Notes under the pieces: model-generated
Seen by the model: only the letters and a program-made list of their open reading frames with translations
What the model was told of the DNA's origin: nothing
The model's database searches: none
Assembly: GCF_018130955.1 (NCBI RefSeq)
Contig: NZ_JAFCJM010000034.1
Location: 1 to 64,000 of the forward strand
DNA length: 64,000 bases
Reading direction: 5' to 3'
Source of the DNA: Bradyrhizobium liaoningense
GTDB taxonomy: Bacteria; Pseudomonadota; Alphaproteobacteria; Rhizobiales; Xanthobacteraceae
Position numbers and translations under genes: made by a program
Shown here: positions 35,080 through 45,421 of the stretch, in pieces
Layout: the number at the start of each line of letters is the position of its first letter
Position numbering within the stretch: position 1 is the first letter of the stretch

Positions 35080-35786
35080 GCGAACGCAAATCAGATCCGC
35101 AGCGCGCCGACGACGAGCGCGCCTTCTTCGGCCGCCGCAAGGGGCACAAGCTCAGGCAGCACCAGGCCGACCTGGTCGAAAATCTCCTGCCGCATCTTGC
35201 GCTCGACATCTCCGGCGAGGCGCCGGCTGACGTACGCGAGATCTTCGATCCCGCGGCGGACGAGCTGCGGCTCGAGATCGGTTTTGGCGGCGGCGAGCAT
35301 CTCGCAGCCGAGGCGCAGCACTTTCCCAACACCGGCTTCATCGGCTGCGAGCCCTATATCAACGGCATGGCAAAGGTCCTCGCGCAGATCGAGGCGAACA
35401 ACATCGGCAACATCCGCCTGTTCGCAGGCGATGCCGCCGAGCTGCTGGCCTGGCTGCCGAAGGATTCGCTGTCGCGACTTGATTTGATCCATCCCGATCC
35501 CTGGCCGAAGCGACGCCACTGGAAGCGGCGCTTTGTCCAGGACAAAACTATCGCCGCGATGTCGCGCGTGATCAAACGCGGCGGCGAGTTCCGCTTCGTC
35601 TGCGACATCGACGACTACTGCGCCTGGACGCTGTCGCACATGACGCGTTCGCCGGATTTCGTCTGGCTCGCGGAGCGCGCCGACGATTTTCGTCTGCCCT
35701 GGGATGGCTACACCATGACGCGCTACGGCAGGAAAGCCGCGCGCGAGGGCCGCAAGGCGGCTTACTTGCGGTTTCGCAGGGTGTAG
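35076..35786 (+). CDS. trmB: tRNA (guanine-N7-)-methyltransferase
   Basis: TrmB (236 residues) makes m7G46 in tRNA with SAM. It shows the SAM site LEIGFGGGEHLAAEA, the following FIGCEPYINGMAKV, and the family marker HPDPWPKRRHWKRRFVQ with catalytic Asp. The start overlaps the M20 peptidase stop (ATGA). It is the last gene of the long plus-strand cluster; the 303 bases after it hold repeat sequence and a possible promoter. Confidence 0.93.
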   Translation: MSERKSDPQRADDERAFFGRRKGHKLRQHQADLVENLLPHLALDISGEAPADVREIFDPAADELRLEIGFGGGEHLAAEAQHFPNTGFIGCEPYINGMAKVLAQIEANNIGNIRLFAGDAAELLAWLPKDSLSRLDLIHPDPWPKRRHWKRRFVQDKTIAAMSRVIKRGGEFRFVCDIDDYCAWTLSHMTRSPDFVWLAERADDFRLPWDGYTMTRYGRKAAREGRKAAYLRFRRV

Positions 35787-35840
35787 GCCGGGACTGGCGC
35801 TCAAGCGGCTCGGCCCAGGGGCGGTTGCGACCGTCCGACA

Positions 35841-35870
35841 AAAATGTCGAAAACAACCCCATGCAAAGTA
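35841..35870. repeat. Dispersed 30-bp repeat, intergenic copy
   Basis: This is the same 30-mer as 2488-2517 with one mismatch. It is followed by a CGCGGGCAAGCGCGCC stem and by the possible promoter at 35916. Its presence in unrelated places marks it as a mobile or dispersed repeat. Confidence 0.7.
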
Positions 35871-35915
35871 TCGGCGCGGGCAAGCGCGCCGCACTGCGGA
35901 TTTTACGAAATCAAC

Positions 35916-35945
35916 TTGACGCGTCGGGCAAATCGATGGCATAAT
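35916..35945 (+). promoter_or_regulatory. Sigma70-like promoter sequence inside repeat region
   Basis: TTGACG and CATAAT are separated by 18 bases in the gap downstream of trmB. No plus-strand gene follows; the next gene is convergent. It may be part of the dispersed element or drive an unannotated RNA antisense to the DUF2336 gene. The rest of 35787-36089 shows no gene. Confidence 0.3.
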
Positions 35946-36089
35946 GCCATCATTGGACGATCAAGCCGAAGCTGATCCCATCACGCTCTCGCGCCTTCTT
36001 CCCGCCGGTCGCTTCCCACACCACGCGCTTGCTGTTGCCGCGCCATTGAACGGGAGGATAGCGTGCGGAGAAGCGTCTTGGAAAGCAGG

Positions 36090-37172
36090 TCAGATGGTCT
36101 GGCGGGTGCGCCAGAAATTCACGACGCGCTCGGCCGTCGCCGGCATCAGCTTCGTGAAGTTCACGCGGGCGGCCTCGATATCGGCATCAGCCGGCGTGCG
36201 TTGCGGTCCGTACCACAGGAGGATCAGGGCGCGCACCGTCGGCCAACCCAGATTCTTCACGCGGCCCAGGATCAGGATCGGATCGTAGCGGTCGCCAGCG
36301 ATCAGCCGATCGAGCACCGACAGCTTGACGCCTGATATCGCTGACAGCGCCGCGATGGCTTCCTCGTATTTGTGCGCCTTGGCGAAACCGAGCAGCGCGC
36401 TTTCGCCGAGATGCCCCTCACGATGCAGGTTGAGCACCGTGCGCTGGGCGTCCGCATAATCGCGCCGCGGCCCCGGCGGCAGCGAGGCTTCCTCGATCTC
36501 GGTCATGGCGCGCCGGATTTCCATCTGGCGTGCCGGCTTGACGACTTCGGTCAGGCGGCGCCGGATGACGTCGAGCGTACCGCCCAGGAGATCCCTGAGC
36601 TGATCGTCGGAGAGATCGTCGCGCTGGCCGATCTTGAGCGTCAGCACACCATCCTTGGAGGCGCGCCTGATCAGCTCGGAATAGCCGCCGGCTGAGAATT
36701 TCGCGCCGGCATTGCCGGCGGCGCGCCGCACCACGTCGCGATCGCCGCGCTCGACCAGCACGTCCGTGAGATTTGCCGACAGCACGGGACGCTCGGTCAT
36801 CGCCAGCAGATGGCCCTGCCCCTTGAAGCGTGCGATCTCGAGCAGGGCTGCTTCATCGAGCACGGGCGAGCGGCGCAGCACGGGGGCGGCGACCTGGATT
36901 TCATTCTCGCGGGCGAGCTGGCCGACGAGATGGCGGGGCGCGTTGCTGATCTTGGAAAAGCGTTCGGCGAGGTCGATGCGCGCGGCAAGCTCGGCATGCG
37001 GCACGAGGTCGACCAGGAGATTGTCGAAGAGATCGACAAGGTCGGGACGAAGTCGCGCGGAGTCGGCGAAAAACAGGTCGGCGATGGCGCATGCGACATC
37101 GCTGCGCTTGCGCAGATCGCCACGCCTGACGATCTCGTCCAGTCCGGGAATGAGCGACGTGGCAGCAGTCAT
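36090..37172 (-). CDS. DUF2336 domain protein
   Basis: This 360-residue cytosolic, largely helical protein matches the DUF2336 family of alphaproteobacteria, which consists of HEAT-like helical repeats (visible blocks VACAIADLFFADSARLRPDLVDLFDNLL, RRAAGNAGAKFS and HREGHLGESALLGF). The function is not known. ATG 37172 is used; the ORF starts three codons earlier with TTG. It is convergent with trmB and divergent from the rimP operon. Confidence 0.82.
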   Translation of the reverse strand: MTAATSLIPGLDEIVRRGDLRKRSDVACAIADLFFADSARLRPDLVDLFDNLLVDLVPHAELAARIDLAERFSKISNAPRHLVGQLARENEIQVAAPVLRRSPVLDEAALLEIARFKGQGHLLAMTERPVLSANLTDVLVERGDRDVVRRAAGNAGAKFSAGGYSELIRRASKDGVLTLKIGQRDDLSDDQLRDLLGGTLDVIRRRLTEVVKPARQMEIRRAMTEIEEASLPPGPRRDYADAQRTVLNLHREGHLGESALLGFAKAHKYEEAIAALSAISGVKLSVLDRLIAGDRYDPILILGRVKNLGWPTVRALILLWYGPQRTPADADIEAARVNFTKLMPATAERVVNFWRTRQTI

Positions 37173-37314
37173 GGAACGCAAACTCGAAATCGGGCACGCC
37201 GCGGGTACACAAGCAGGCTAAGGTGCCCCGCCAACAGGCAATTTAGGCCTGCTTGATGAAAGAAGGGTTAGGCCGGGACCGGCATAAAAAGGCGCCCTTC
37301 GCTCCGGCCGGGCC

Positions 37315-37343
37315 TTGTCGGCGAGAGCGAAAAGCGCTATATC
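37315..37343 (+). promoter_or_regulatory. Probable promoter of the rimP-nusA operon
   Basis: TTGTCG and TATATC are spaced by 17 bases, a good sigma70-type match, about 172 bases before rimP. Transcription from here would pass the terminator-like hairpin at 37378. Confidence 0.5.
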
Positions 37344-37377
37344 CGCGCCAACTTATCTTCTCATACGATCGGTATGG

Positions 37378-37408
37378 AGAGTGGGCCCGGAAGGACCCGC
37401 TCTTTTTT
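37378..37408 (+). terminator. Leader terminator/attenuator before rimP
   Basis: GAGTGGGCCC pairs with GGACCCGCTC (one mismatch, one wobble, loop GGAA), followed by TTTTTT. The structure lies between the likely promoter and rimP, so it probably attenuates the rimP-nusA-infB operon rather than ending an upstream gene. Confidence 0.6.
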
Positions 37409-37514
37409 ATTACCTGCGTCCAGACGCGCTCGGGCGGCCACGGGAACCGATCCGTGAGTTCCGAAGCCGAGCCGTCAACCAAGCGTTAACCATCGAGCGT
37501 CTTTGACCCTGGAT

Positions 37515-38270
37515 ATGACCGAACCGAACCCTGGTTCCACCGATGCCGATCTGCTGGCCGAGCCCCGGCTCGTGGTCGAGCCCGGCGTCGCGGCGCGGGT
37601 GTCCGCGATCGCGGCCCCCGTGCTCCAGGGCATGGGCTACCGGCTGGTGCGGATCCGCGTCTCCGGGGAAGCCGGCTGCACGGTCCAGATCATGGCGGAG
37701 CGCCCGGACGGCTCGATGCAGCTCGAGGACTGCGAGGCCATCTCGCGGGCGCTGTCGCCGGTCCTCGACGTCGCCGACCCCATCGACCGTGCCTATCGGC
37801 TGGAAATATCCTCACCCGGAATCGACAGGCCGCTGGTACGCCGTTCCGATTTCGAGCGTCATCAGGGCCATCTCGTGAAGGTCGAAATGGCGGTCGCCCA
37901 TGAAGGGCGGAAGCGCTTTCGTGGTACGATCGGCAGGGTCGAAGGCGACCGCGTGCGGATCGCGCGCGACGACGTCAAGGCCGGCGACGCGGCCGACGTT
38001 CTCTTGACGATGGAAGACATCGCCGAGGCCCGGCTGGTGCTGACCGATGAGTTGATCGCGGCCTCCATGCGTCGCGGCAAGGCCGAGGCGCGCGAGCTGC
38101 GCAGGGATCTCGGACTGGAGCCTCCGGCTCCGCCGCATGCCAAGATCAGCGAGAAGACGACCAAGAACACCAAGCCGAAAAAGAAGCCGGCACCGACCAA
38201 TACAAAGAAACATCGCCTTGCCGCCGAACGCGCGCGGCGCGGCGAGATCGAGCCTGACGAAGGAGACTAG
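37515..38270 (+). CDS. rimP: Ribosome maturation factor RimP
   Basis: RimP (251 residues from ATG 37515) is needed for 30S subunit maturation. The N-terminal alpha/beta domain has [23 protein letters not shown] and [19 protein letters not shown], then the marker [16 protein letters not shown], followed by the SH3-like domain. The tail of about 70 residues is long and Lys-rich ([16 protein letters not shown]), as in Bradyrhizobium homologues. TTG 37503 is an alternative start. The gene heads the operon with nusA two bases after it. Confidence 0.93.
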   Translation: MTEPNPGSTDADLLAEPRLVVEPGVAARVSAIAAPVLQGMGYRLVRIRVSGEAGCTVQIMAERPDGSMQLEDCEAISRALSPVLDVADPIDRAYRLEISSPGIDRPLVRRSDFERHQGHLVKVEMAVAHEGRKRFRGTIGRVEGDRVRIARDDVKAGDAADVLLTMEDIAEARLVLTDELIAASMRRGKAEARELRRDLGLEPPAPPHAKISEKTTKNTKPKKKPAPTNTKKHRLAAERARRGEIEPDEGD

Positions 38271-38272
38271 CC

Positions 38273-39883
38273 ATGGCAGTCAGCGCCAATCGACTTGAAC
38301 TGCTGCAGATCGCCGACGCCGTCGCACGCGAGAAATCGATCGACCGCGGCATCGTCATCGCCGCGATGGAGGACGCGATCGCCAAGGCGGCGCGGGCCCG
38401 TTACGGCAGCGAGACTGACGTTCATGCCGAGATCGACCCGAAGAAGGGCGAGCTGCGGCTGTCGCGCCACATGCTCGTCGTCGAGAAGGTCGAAAATCAT
38501 TCCAACCAGATTTCGCTGGTCGATGCGCAGCGCGCCAATCCCGGCGCCCAGGTCGGCGACACCATCGCCGACACGCTGCCGCCGCTGGAATATGGCCGCA
38601 TCGCCGCGCAGTCGGCCAAGCAGGTGATCGTGCAGAAGGTGCGCGAGGCCGAGCGTGACAGGCAGTACCAGGAATTCAAGGATCGCATCGGCGATATCGT
38701 CAACGGCGTCGTCAAGCGCGTCGAATATGGCAGCGTGATCGTCGATCTCGGCCGCGGCGAAGCCATCATCCGCCGCGACGAGATGCTGCCGCGCGAGGTG
38801 TTCCGCAACGGCGACCGCGTCCGCGCCTACATCTTCGACGTCCGCCGCGAGACCCGCGGTCCGCAGATCTTCCTGTCGCGCACCCATCCGCAATTCATGG
38901 CTAAGCTGTTCGCGCAGGAAGTGCCGGAGATCTATGACGGCATCGTCGAGATCAAGGCCGTCGCCCGCGATCCCGGCTCGCGCGCGAAAATCGGCGTGAT
39001 TTCCCGCGATTCCTCGGTGGATCCGGTCGGCGCCTGCGTCGGTATGCGCGGCTCGCGCGTGCAGGCCGTGGTGAACGAATTGCAGGGCGAGAAGATCGAC
39101 ATCATTCCCTGGTCGCCCGATATCGCGACCTTCGTGGTCAACGCGCTGGCGCCCGCCGAAGTCTCCAAGGTCGTCATCGACGAGGACCGCGAGCGTATCG
39201 AGGTCGTGGTGCCCGATACCAACAACCAGCTCTCGCTGGCGATCGGCCGCCGCGGCCAGAACGTCCGCCTCGCCTCGCAGCTCACCGGCTGGGACATCGA
39301 CATCCTGACCGAGCAGGAGGAATCGGAGCGCCGCCAGGCCGGCTTCGAGAACGCCACCCGCGTGTTCATGGAATCGCTCAATGTCGACGAAGTGGTCGGC
39401 CAGTTGCTGGCGTCCGAAGGCTTCACCATGGTCGAGGAGCTCGCGATGGTGGATGCGAAGGAGCTCGCCGGCATCGAGGGGTTTGACGAGGAGACGGCGC
39501 AGGAGCTGCAGAATCGCGCCCGCGAATATCTGGAGCAGCAGGAGGCCGAGCTCGAGGCCCGCCGCAAGGAGCTGGGCGTCGAGGACGCGCTCAAGGACGT
39601 GCCGGGCGTGACCTCGAAGATGCTGGTCAAGTTCGGCGAGAACGACATCAAGTCGGTCGACGACCTCGCCGGCTGCGCCACCGACGACCTGGTCGGCTGG
39701 ACCGAGCGCAAGGAAGGCGGCGAGGCCACCAAATTCGCGGGTGCGCTCGACGGTATCGACATCACCCGTGACGATGCCGAAGCGATGATCATGCAGGCCC
39801 GCGTCAAGGCCGGCTGGATCACCGAGGCCGACCTCGCCAAGCCCGGCGAAGAGGCAGAGGCTGACGAACAGCAGCCGGCTTAA
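38273..39883 (+). CDS. nusA: Transcription termination/antitermination protein NusA
   Basis: NusA (536 residues) binds RNA polymerase and RNA to control pausing, termination and antitermination. The N-terminal domain, S1 domain ([20 protein letters not shown]), two KH domains ([24 protein letters not shown] and [17 protein letters not shown]) and two C-terminal helix-hairpin-helix acidic repeats are all visible in order. It lies directly after rimP, which suggests autoregulation through the operon leader, as known for nusA in E. coli. Confidence 0.96.
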   Translation: MAVSANRLELLQIADAVAREKSIDRGIVIAAMEDAIAKAARARYGSETDVHAEIDPKKGELRLSRHMLVVEKVENHSNQISLVDAQRANPGAQVGDTIADTLPPLEYGRIAAQSAKQVIVQKVREAERDRQYQEFKDRIGDIVNGVVKRVEYGSVIVDLGRGEAIIRRDEMLPREVFRNGDRVRAYIFDVRRETRGPQIFLSRTHPQFMAKLFAQEVPEIYDGIVEIKAVARDPGSRAKIGVISRDSSVDPVGACVGMRGSRVQAVVNELQGEKIDIIPWSPDIATFVVNALAPAEVSKVVIDEDRERIEVVVPDTNNQLSLAIGRRGQNVRLASQLTGWDIDILTEQEESERRQAGFENATRVFMESLNVDEVVGQLLASEGFTMVEELAMVDAKELAGIEGFDEETAQELQNRAREYLEQQEAELEARRKELGVEDALKDVPGVTSKMLVKFGENDIKSVDDLAGCATDDLVGWTERKEGGEATKFAGALDGIDITRDDAEAMIMQARVKAGWITEADLAKPGEEAEADEQQPA

Positions 39884-39906
39884 GGGCTGCAGGAGATGTC
39901 GCCCGG

Positions 39907-40590
39907 ATGCTCGCCAGCGCTGACAGCGAACTCGACCATGGACCGCGGACCGGAAAGTCCGCGACCATGCGCATGTGCGCCGTCAGCCGCGAGGTGCGCC
40001 CGGTCGACGAGCTGATCCGCTTCGTCGTTTCGCCGGCAGGCGACATTGTTCCCGACCTGAAACGCAAGCTGCCCGGCCGGGGAATGTGGATATCCGCCTC
40101 GCGGAAAGTGGTTGCGGAAGCCGTGCGCCGTCACCACTTCAGCAAGGCCTTCAAGCGCGACCTTCGCACCCCGCCCACGCTCCCCTCTGATATCGAAGCG
40201 CTCCTGGTCCGGAGCGTGACTGAGGCGCTCGCCATTGCCGCCAAGGCCGGCCAGGTCGTGGCCGGTTTTGGCAAGGTCGAAGGCGCCCTGAAGGACGGAA
40301 CGGCCGAGGTCCTGATCCACGCCAGTGACGGGGCCGAAGACGGAATCCGTAAATTGGACGCAACTGCGCGGCAAAATGACGGGAATCGCGGCCGCAAGGC
40401 GCAAATTCCCGTCGTTACCGCATTGAAATCGGCAGAATTGGATTTGGCACTCACCCGGTCAAATGTGATACATGCTGCGCTGCTCGCGGGCCCGGCGAGC
40501 AGGACATTCCTGTCACGTAGCCAGATGCTGGTCCGATACCGGCTGGCGGACGATGACAAGACTGCCGAAACACACGGCCAGGATTTCTGA
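39907..40590 (+). CDS. YlxR/L7Ae-type RNA-binding protein
   Basis: This 227-residue protein has an N-terminal YlxR (DUF448) domain with MRMCAVSREVRPVDELIRFV and GRGMWISASRKVV, and a C-terminal L7Ae-like part (VRSVTEALAIAAKAGQVVAGFGKV) seen in many alphaproteobacteria. It probably binds RNA in ribosome assembly or transcription, given its fixed place between nusA and infB. No enzyme motif is visible. Confidence 0.9.
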   Translation: MLASADSELDHGPRTGKSATMRMCAVSREVRPVDELIRFVVSPAGDIVPDLKRKLPGRGMWISASRKVVAEAVRRHHFSKAFKRDLRTPPTLPSDIEALLVRSVTEALAIAAKAGQVVAGFGKVEGALKDGTAEVLIHASDGAEDGIRKLDATARQNDGNRGRKAQIPVVTALKSAELDLALTRSNVIHAALLAGPASRTFLSRSQMLVRYRLADDDKTAETHGQDF

Positions 40591-40673
40591 AGACCAGCTC
40601 TTCTTGAGAGCGACGACCGACATGACGGTGCGGCAACGCACCCCACTAACGAGATCAGGATTAGGACTGCTGA

Positions 40674-43337
40674 ATGGTTGATACCAAGACCCCTGGCGAC
40701 AAGAAGCTGAGCGTCCCGAGCAAGACGCTGACGCTCAAGCCGCGCGTCGAAACGGGCACCGTGCGCCAGAGCTTCAGCCATGGCCGCAGCAAGCAGGTCG
40801 TGGTCGAGAAGCGCGGCAAGCGCCGGATCGAGGGCGGCGGACCCGAGCCGCAGGCGCCGGAAGTCGCCAAGGCTCCCGCCAGGCCGGCGCCGCCGCCGGC
40901 TGCTGCTCCGCGTCCCGCGGCGCCGCCCCGCAATACCAATACCGGCGTCGTGCTGCGCACGCTGACCGAGGATGAACGCTCGGCACGCGCCAGCGCGCTG
41001 GCCGATGAACGGGTGCGCGAGGTCGAAGAGCGCCGGCAGGCCGAAGAGGAAGCTCAGCGCCGCGCCGTCCGCGAAGCCGCCGAGCGCGCCGAGCGCGAGG
41101 CGGCCGAGGCCCGCCGCAAGGCCGAGGATGAGCGTCATCGCCACGAGGACGAGGCCAAGCGCAAGGCCGAGATCGAGGCCAAGAGGCGCTTCGGCGACGG
41201 CGAGCAGCCGCAACAGGCCGCCCGCGCGCCCGCGGCGCGTGCGCCCGGCGCCGGTCCGGCAACGACGACTTCACGGCCGGCAACCACGACGGCCCGGCCC
41301 GCAGCGGCAACCACCACGCGTGCGCCAGCGGTTGCTGCCGAGCCCGAGGACGACGAGGGTCCGCGCCAGATCCGCCGCGGTCCGGGCGGGGCCATGCGTC
41401 CCGTCGCCGCCCCGAAGACCACGCACAAGCCCGGCCCGCAGAAGCAGCGCGGCCGCCTCACCGTGGTGACGGCGCTCAACGCCGACGACGTCCGCGAGCG
41501 CTCGATTGCCTCGTTCCGCCGCCGCACCCAGCGCCTGAAGGGCCACGCCTCCAACGAGCCGAAGGAAAAACTCATCCGCGAAGTGACGATCCCGGAAGCG
41601 ATCACCATCCAGGAACTCGCCAACCGCATGTCCGAGCGCGCGGTCGACGTCATCCGCATGCTGATGAAGCAGGGCGCGATGCACAAGATCACCGACGTGA
41701 TCGACGCCGACACCGCGCAGCTCATCGCCGAAGAGCTCGGCCACACTGTCAAGCGCGTCGCCGCGTCGGACGTCGAAGAGGGTCTGTTCGACCAGGTCGA
41801 CGATTCCACCGACACCGAGCCGCGTTCGCCTGTCGTGACCGTGATGGGCCACGTCGACCACGGCAAGACCTCGCTGCTCGACGCGCTCCGTCACGCCAAC
41901 GTCGTCTCGGGCGAAGCCGGTGGCATCACCCAGCATATCGGCGCCTATCAGGTGCTGTCGCCGGAAAGCGGCAAGAAGATCACCTTCATCGATACGCCCG
42001 GCCACGCCGCGTTCACCGCGATGCGCGCCCGCGGCGCCAAGGTCACCGACATCGTCGTGCTGGTGGTCGCGGCCGACGACGGCGTGATGCCGCAGACGGT
42101 CGAAGCCATCAACCACGCCAAGGCGGCACGGGTGCCGATCATCGTTGCCATCAACAAGATCGACAAGCCCGACGCCAAGCCGGAGCGCGTGCGCACCGAG
42201 CTGCTGCAGCACGAGGTTCAGGTCGAATCCTTTGGCGGTGAAGTCGTCGACGTCGAAGTCTCCGCCAAGAACAAGACCAATCTCGACAAGTTGCTCGAGA
42301 TGATCGCGCTGCAGGCCGAAATCCTCGACCTGAAGACCAATTCGGAGCGTCCGGCCGAAGGTACCGTCATCGAAGCCAAGCTCGATCGCGGCCGTGGCCC
42401 GGTCGCGACCGTGCTGGTCCAGCGCGGCACGCTGCGGGTCGGCGACATCATCGTCGCCGGCGCCGAAATGGGCCGCGTCCGCGCGCTGATCTCGGATCAG
42501 GGCGAGACGGTGCAGGAGGCTGGTCCCTCGGTGCCTGTCGAGGTGCTCGGCTTCAACGGTCCGCCGGAAGCCGGCGATCGTCTCGCGGTCGTCGAGAACG
42601 AAGCCCGCGCCCGTCAGGTCACGAGCTACCGCGCGCACCAGAAGCGCGAGAACGCGGCAGCCTCGATCTCCGGCATGCGCGGCTCGCTCGAGCAGATGAT
42701 GTCGCAGTTGAAGACGGCGGGCCGCAAGGAGTTCCCGCTGATCGTCAAGGCCGACGTGCAGGGCTCGCTGGAAGCGATCCTCGGCTCGCTGGAGAAGCTC
42801 GGCACCGACGAGGTCGCAGCCCGCATTCTGCATGCAGGCGTCGGCGGCATCTCGGAATCCGACGTGACGCTCGCGGAAGGCTTTAACGCCGCGATCATCG
42901 GCTTCAGCGTTCGCGCGAACAAGGAAGCCGCCGCGGCCGCCAAGCGCAACGGCATCGAGATCCGCTACTACAACATCATCTACGACCTCGTGGACGACGT
43001 GAAGAAGGCGATGAGCGGCCTGCTCGCGCCGACCTTGCGCGAAACCATGCTGGGCAATGCCGAGATTTTGGAGATCTTCAACATCTCCAAGGTCGGCAAG
43101 GTCGCCGGTTGCCGCGTCACCGACGGAACCGTGGAACGCGGCGCCAATGTGCGCCTGATCCGCGACAACGTCGTCGTGCACGAAGGCAAGCTGTCGACGC
43201 TGAAGCGCTTCAAGGACGAAGTGAAGGAAGTGCAGTCCGGCCAGGAATGCGGCATGGCCTTCGAGAACTATCACGACATGCGTGCCGGTGACGTCATCGA
43301 GTGTTATCGCGTGGAGACGATCCAGCGCTCCCTGTAA
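40674..43337 (+). CDS. infB: Translation initiation factor IF-2
   Basis: IF-2 (887 residues) is the GTPase that places fMet-tRNA on the ribosome. The N-terminal third is a low-complexity Ala/Glu/Arg/Lys coiled region (about residues 90-250). The GTPase domain starts with [19 protein letters not shown], with [11 protein letters not shown] and NKIDKPDA as further G motifs; domains II, III and the C-terminal C2 domain follow. It sits 83 bases after the YlxR gene and a hairpin follows before rbfA. Confidence 0.97.
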   Translation: MVDTKTPGDKKLSVPSKTLTLKPRVETGTVRQSFSHGRSKQVVVEKRGKRRIEGGGPEPQAPEVAKAPARPAPPPAAAPRPAAPPRNTNTGVVLRTLTEDERSARASALADERVREVEERRQAEEEAQRRAVREAAERAEREAAEARRKAEDERHRHEDEAKRKAEIEAKRRFGDGEQPQQAARAPAARAPGAGPATTTSRPATTTARPAAATTTRAPAVAAEPEDDEGPRQIRRGPGGAMRPVAAPKTTHKPGPQKQRGRLTVVTALNADDVRERSIASFRRRTQRLKGHASNEPKEKLIREVTIPEAITIQELANRMSERAVDVIRMLMKQGAMHKITDVIDADTAQLIAEELGHTVKRVAASDVEEGLFDQVDDSTDTEPRSPVVTVMGHVDHGKTSLLDALRHANVVSGEAGGITQHIGAYQVLSPESGKKITFIDTPGHAAFTAMRARGAKVTDIVVLVVAADDGVMPQTVEAINHAKAARVPIIVAINKIDKPDAKPERVRTELLQHEVQVESFGGEVVDVEVSAKNKTNLDKLLEMIALQAEILDLKTNSERPAEGTVIEAKLDRGRGPVATVLVQRGTLRVGDIIVAGAEMGRVRALISDQGETVQEAGPSVPVEVLGFNGPPEAGDRLAVVENEARARQVTSYRAHQKRENAAASISGMRGSLEQMMSQLKTAGRKEFPLIVKADVQGSLEAILGSLEKLGTDEVAARILHAGVGGISESDVTLAEGFNAAIIGFSVRANKEAAAAAKRNGIEIRYYNIIYDLVDDVKKAMSGLLAPTLRETMLGNAEILEIFNISKVGKVAGCRVTDGTVERGANVRLIRDNVVVHEGKLSTLKRFKDEVKEVQSGQECGMAFENYHDMRAGDVIECYRVETIQRSL

Positions 43338-43391
43338 GTCCAAGCCTTACCGAAGCGCACGGATCTTTTTGAACTGAAATTGCGAGATCGC

Positions 43392-43416
43392 GATGGCCGG
43401 AATTATTCCGGCCATC
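43392..43416. promoter_or_regulatory. Hairpin between infB and rbfA
   Basis: A perfect 11-bp stem GATGGCCGGAA / TTCCGGCCATC with loop TTA lies 54 bases after infB and is not followed by a T-run. It may be an mRNA processing or stability element in the operon. Confidence 0.5.
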
Positions 43417-43494
43417 GACGTCTCATTCGTTTCAACAGGACAAATGACAATGCTCGTGTCCCAACGCGGGCACGACGAGGTGATTTCCAGGACA

Positions 43495-43938
43495 ATGCCC
43501 CGCCACCATCAGAAAAAGGGTTCCGCGCCCGGCGGCTCGCAACGTCAGTTGCGCGTCGGCGAGCAGGTTCGCCACGCGATAGCCGATATTCTGGCGCAAG
43601 GCAGTGTGCATGATGCGGACCTTGAAGGTCACATCATCACCGTGCCGGAGGTACGGATGTCGCCGGACCTGAAGCTCGCCACCATCTACGTGATGCCACT
43701 CGGCGGCCGCGACACCGAGCGTGTGATTGCCGCGCTCGAGCGCAACAAGAAGTTCCTGCGCGGCGAAGTCGCGCGGCGCGTTAACCTGAAATTTGCACCT
43801 GACATTCGCTTCCGCGTCGACGAGCGATTCGACGAAGCGGAACGGATCGAGAAATTATTGCGAACGCCTGCGGTGCAGAGAGACCTGGATAGAGACCTGG
43901 ATAGAGATCTGGATTCAGATCGGGAAGAAGAACAATGA
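43495..43938 (+). CDS. rbfA: 30S ribosome-binding factor RbfA
   Basis: RbfA (147 residues from ATG 43495) assists late 30S maturation. It has the KH-like core [38 protein letters not shown] and [21 protein letters not shown]. The C-terminus ends in three exact or near-exact 12-base repeats (43879-43914) that encode RDLD three times and then an acidic tail. The stop overlaps the truB start. The longer ORF from 43393 is not supported. Confidence 0.92.
   Translation: MPRHHQKKGSAPGGSQRQLRVGEQVRHAIADILAQGSVHDADLEGHIITVPEVRMSPDLKLATIYVMPLGGRDTERVIAALERNKKFLRGEVARRVNLKFAPDIRFRVDERFDEAERIEKLLRTPAVQRDLDRDLDRDLDSDREEEQ
43879..43914 (+). repeat. Three 12-base tandem repeats in rbfA
   Basis: AGAGACCTGGAT, AGAGACCTGGAT and AGAGATCTGGAT are in frame and encode RDLD three times near the end of RbfA. 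Unit number could vary between strains. Confidence 0.85.
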
Positions 43939-45053
43939 TCATGGACCCGGCCCACGGCACGATCGGCGCCGAAGAACCCGATTCGCGCGATGTGCAGCAA
44001 AATAATTTTGGCGAGATGCGCAGCGACAATGCGCCTCAGCAGGACCGCCGCGTCAACAACGATCCGCGCGCCAAGCAGCAGAAGAACAATCAGCAGCCGC
44101 GCCGCGACCGCCGCGACGTCCACGGCTGGGTCATCCTCGACAAGCCGATCGGCATGACCTCGACGCAGGCCGTCGCGGTCGCCAAGCGCCTGTTCCAGGC
44201 CAAGCGCGCGGGACACGCCGGCACGCTCGATCCGCTCGCCTCCGGCGGCCTGCCCATTGCACTTGGAGAAGCCACCAAGACGGTTCCCTTCGTGATGGAC
44301 GGCCGCAAGCGCTACCGCTTCACGGTGTGCTGGGGCGAGGAACGCGATACCGACGACATCGAGGGCCGCCCGGTCGCGACCTCCGACCAGCGCCCGACCA
44401 AAGAGGCGATCGAGGCGCTGCTGCCCCGCTTCACCGGGGTGATCGAGCAGGTGCCGCCGCGCTATTCGGCGATCAAGGTCCAGGGCGAGCGGGCCTATGA
44501 TCTGGCGCGCGACGGCGAGGTCGTGGAACTGGCCCCGCGCCCGGTCGAGATTCACCATTTGTCCCTTGTAGATCAACCGGATAATGATCGAGCCGTATTC
44601 GAGGCCGAATGCGGCAAGGGAACCTATGTCCGGGCCATCGCCCGCGATATGGGCCGGATTCTGGGCTGCTACGGCCATATCTGCGCGCTGCGCCGGACTT
44701 TGGTCGGCCCATTCGGCGAAAACGACATGATTCCGCTGGATCAGTTGGAGGCTTTGTGCCATAGAGCCGCGTCCGGCGAGGGCAGCCTCGCCGACGCGCT
44801 TTTGCCCGTTGAGACCGCGCTGGACGACATCCCGGCACTGGCCGTCACTCGGGCAGATGCGGCAAGGCTCCACAGGGGCCAAGCCGTTTTGTTGCGCGGA
44901 CGGGATGCGCCCAATTGTAGCGGCACAGTCTATGTCACGGTGGCAGGCCGACTTCTCGCGCTTGCTGAAGTTGGCAATGGCGAAATCATCCCCAAGCGTG
45001 TGTTCAACCTGACCGGCCTGACTGCCAGCCCCGGTCGCAACGAGAGAAATTGA
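43935..45053 (+). CDS. truB: tRNA pseudouridine(55) synthase
   Basis: TruB (372 residues) makes pseudouridine 55 in the T-arm of tRNAs. It has an unusual acidic/Asn/Gln/Arg-rich N-terminal extension (about 50 residues), then [17 protein letters not shown], the catalytic Asp in [22 protein letters not shown], and [19 protein letters not shown]. The ATG overlaps the rbfA stop, fitting the usual rbfA-truB-rpsO order. Confidence 0.94.
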   Translation: MIMDPAHGTIGAEEPDSRDVQQNNFGEMRSDNAPQQDRRVNNDPRAKQQKNNQQPRRDRRDVHGWVILDKPIGMTSTQAVAVAKRLFQAKRAGHAGTLDPLASGGLPIALGEATKTVPFVMDGRKRYRFTVCWGEERDTDDIEGRPVATSDQRPTKEAIEALLPRFTGVIEQVPPRYSAIKVQGERAYDLARDGEVVELAPRPVEIHHLSLVDQPDNDRAVFEAECGKGTYVRAIARDMGRILGCYGHICALRRTLVGPFGENDMIPLDQLEALCHRAASGEGSLADALLPVETALDDIPALAVTRADAARLHRGQAVLLRGRDAPNCSGTVYVTVAGRLLALAEVGNGEIIPKRVFNLTGLTASPGRNERN

Positions 45054-45055
45054 CG

Positions 45056-45325
45056 ATGTCGATTGCCGCCGAACGCAAAGCGGAAGTCATCAAGACGAAT
45101 GCCACCAAAGCCGGTGACACCGGTTCGCCCGAGGTCCAGGTCGCGATCCTTTCGGAACGCATCAACAACCTCACGAACCATTTCAAGACCCACGTGAAGG
45201 ATAACCATTCGCGTCGCGGCCTCCTGAAGCTGGTGTCGACGCGCCGCTCGCTCCTCGACTACCTGAAGAAGAAGGACGAGGCGCGGTACAAGGCTCTGCT
45301 CGAGAAGCACAACATTCGTCGCTAA
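45056..45325 (+). CDS. rpsO: 30S ribosomal protein S15
   Basis: S15 (89 residues) is a primary 16S rRNA-binding protein. The full family sequence is recognisable: [22 protein letters not shown], then [23 protein letters not shown] and a C-terminal KHNIRR. It begins two bases after the truB stop, and an intrinsic terminator follows, separating it in part from pnp. Confidence 0.97.
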   Translation: MSIAAERKAEVIKTNATKAGDTGSPEVQVAILSERINNLTNHFKTHVKDNHSRRGLLKLVSTRRSLLDYLKKKDEARYKALLEKHNIRR

Positions 45326-45333
45326 GTTGCTTG

Positions 45334-45357
45334 CGCGCGCCGGTGGCGCGCGTTTTT
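45334..45357 (+). terminator. Terminator after rpsO
   Basis: CGCGCGCC / GGCGCGCG (8 bp, loop GGT) followed by TTTTT, nine bases after the rpsO stop. Confidence 0.85.
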
Positions 45358-45421
45358 GCACGTGGTTTCGAACGAAAGCACTTTTTTTGAAGGTTTTTGA
45401 TCGAGGCTGTGCGCAATTCGT

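Noticed and set aside
35944-36288. ORF after the CATAAT element
   Set aside because: Mostly antisense to DUF2336, and only the first 140 bases are free; no ribosome site.
41271-43343. 690-codon frame antisense to infB
   Set aside because: Complement of the IF-2 GTPase coding region; no motif.
43879-43914. Possible CRISPR-like short repeats
   Set aside because: Units are directly adjacent 12-mers in frame within rbfA with no spacers.
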